A stretch of DNA of 30,311 nucleotides from CALGFI01 sp036374435 (GTDB lineage: Bacteria > Actinomycetota > UBA4738 > HRBIN12): positions 1 to 30,311 of the forward strand of contig DASUTU010000067.1 of assembly GCA_036374435.1 (NCBI GenBank), in the 5' to 3' direction. This document shows, in pieces, positions 29,695-30,311 of the stretch; position 1 is the first letter of the stretch, and every line of letters starts with the position of its first letter. Position numbers and translations under genes: made by a program. The notes beneath the pieces are model-generated. The model ran no database searches. It worked only from the letters and a program-made list of their open reading frames with translations, and was not told the DNA's origin.

Positions 29695-30311
29695 ACGAAC
29701 GCACGCTGAAGGTGGGGCTGCTCGGCTGCGGCAACGTCGGCGCGGCGGTGATCCGGCTGCTCGAGGCCCACCGCGACGACATCGCCCGCCGGGTGGGCTG
29801 CCGCCTGGAGGTGGCGAAGGTGGCGGTGCGCGACCCGGCGAAGCTGCGAGACGCGCCCCTCGATCCGGACCGGTTCGTCACCGACCCCCTGGAGGTGATC
29901 GACGACCCCGGCGTGGACATCGTGTGCGAGCTGATCGGCGGCACCGAGCCGGCGCGCGAGCTGGTGCTGGCCGCATTCGACCGCGACAAGCCGGTCGTGA
30001 CCGCCAACAAGGAACTCCTGGCGAACCGAGGACGGGAGCTGTTCGACGCGTCCGACGCCAAGGGGCTCGACCTGTACTTCGAGGCGGCCGTGGGTGGCGG
30101 GATCCCGTTGATCCGGCCGTTGAAGGAATCGCTCACCGGCGAGCGGCTCCACCGCGTCATGGGCATCGTAAACGGGACGACCAACTACATCCTCACGCGG
30201 ATGTCCGAGGAGGGGCTGGCGTTCGAGGACGCCTTGGCCGAGGCGCAGCGTCTGGGGTACGCCGAGGCCGAGCCGAGCGCGGACGTGGACGGGCACGACG
30301 CCGCCGCCAAG
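29691..30311 (+). CDS. hom: Homoserine dehydrogenase, partial
   Basis: The first 207 codons are present; the gene runs off the right edge. It reduces aspartate semialdehyde to homoserine for Thr, Met and Ile. Landmarks: NAD(P) motif GLLGCGNVG (9-17), TANKELL (104-110), the family block GGGIPLIRPLKESL (135-148), NGTTNYI (161-167) and DVDGHDAAAK (198-207) at the catalytic site. Full-length actinobacterial Hom has a C-terminal ACT domain, which cannot be checked here. GTG 29691 has GGAGG 4 bases upstream and overlaps the previous stop. Confidence 0.96.
   Translation, partial: MNERTLKVGLLGCGNVGAAVIRLLEAHRDDIARRVGCRLEVAKVAVRDPAKLRDAPLDPDRFVTDPLEVIDDPGVDIVCELIGGTEPARELVLAAFDRDKPVVTANKELLANRGRELFDASDAKGLDLYFEAAVGGGIPLIRPLKESLTGERLHRVMGIVNGTTNYILTRMSEEGLAFEDALAEAQRLGYAEAEPSADVDGHDAAAK

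Overview
This is a very gene-dense, high-GC stretch of bacterial chromosome with many GTG and some TTG starts. It most likely comes from a member of the Actinomycetota. Evidence: a SigR/RsrA-type redox sigma/anti-sigma pair with the zinc-Cys pattern of RsrA; a Bpa-type bacterial proteasome activator ending in GQYL, which implies a 20S proteasome; a family 5 (UdgB) uracil-DNA glycosylase; and argS followed by hom. I do not assign a lower rank. No insertion sequence, prophage, CRISPR array or integrase was seen, and no gap exceeds about 140 bases, so this reads as ordinary chromosome.

Layout. 1-640 (-): a small membrane protein followed by a cyclase-family protein that runs off the left edge. 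731-2841 (+): a cyclic-nucleotide-binding protein, an alpha/beta hydrolase and a CysRS-like/glycosyltransferase fusion. 2865-4865 (-): FtsH. 4999-11022 (+): a long run with the ECF sigma factor, its zinc anti-sigma, a small Cys/His protein, a PIG-L deacetylase, a PLP decarboxylase, an S51 peptidase, endonuclease III, a GDPD and a helical hypothetical. Several of these overlap by 4 bases (GTGA). 11019-17540: a secreted PGRP-type amidase (-), UdgB (+), MgtC (-), an ABC exporter (+), a GNAT (-) divergent from a MarR regulator (+), then 6-phosphogluconolactonase (+). 17550-19871 (-): an AI-2E family permease followed by a sarcosine-oxidase-like flavoenzyme. 19959-23998: DUF309, a methyltransferase, pyrE (-) divergent from pyrD (+), and an orphan solute-binding lipoprotein. 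24018-26942: Bpa (-), an M20 peptidase (-), OsmC (+), SixA (-). 26949-30311: tRNA-Arg(CCG) (-), a single-domain response regulator (+), argS, a GNAT and the start of hom.

The clearest regularity is in the gene starts. About fourteen genes that begin transcription units have no Shine-Dalgarno but carry a TANNNT-like -10 box 6-10 bases before the start codon, as expected of leaderless mRNAs. Internal genes use a Shine-Dalgarno or overlap the previous stop. Other points for a second look are: a 15-base perfect palindrome between MarR and GNAT; a shared -10 heptamer between pyrE and pyrD; a tRNA whose 3' end lies 6 bases before the sixA ATG; a Cys in the FtsH P-loop next to a thiol-stress sigma factor; a CysRS-helical-domain/GT2 fusion; and a class-2-like PyrD with a class-1-type Cys at the catalytic position. 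All functional calls rest on motifs read by eye, not on database searches.
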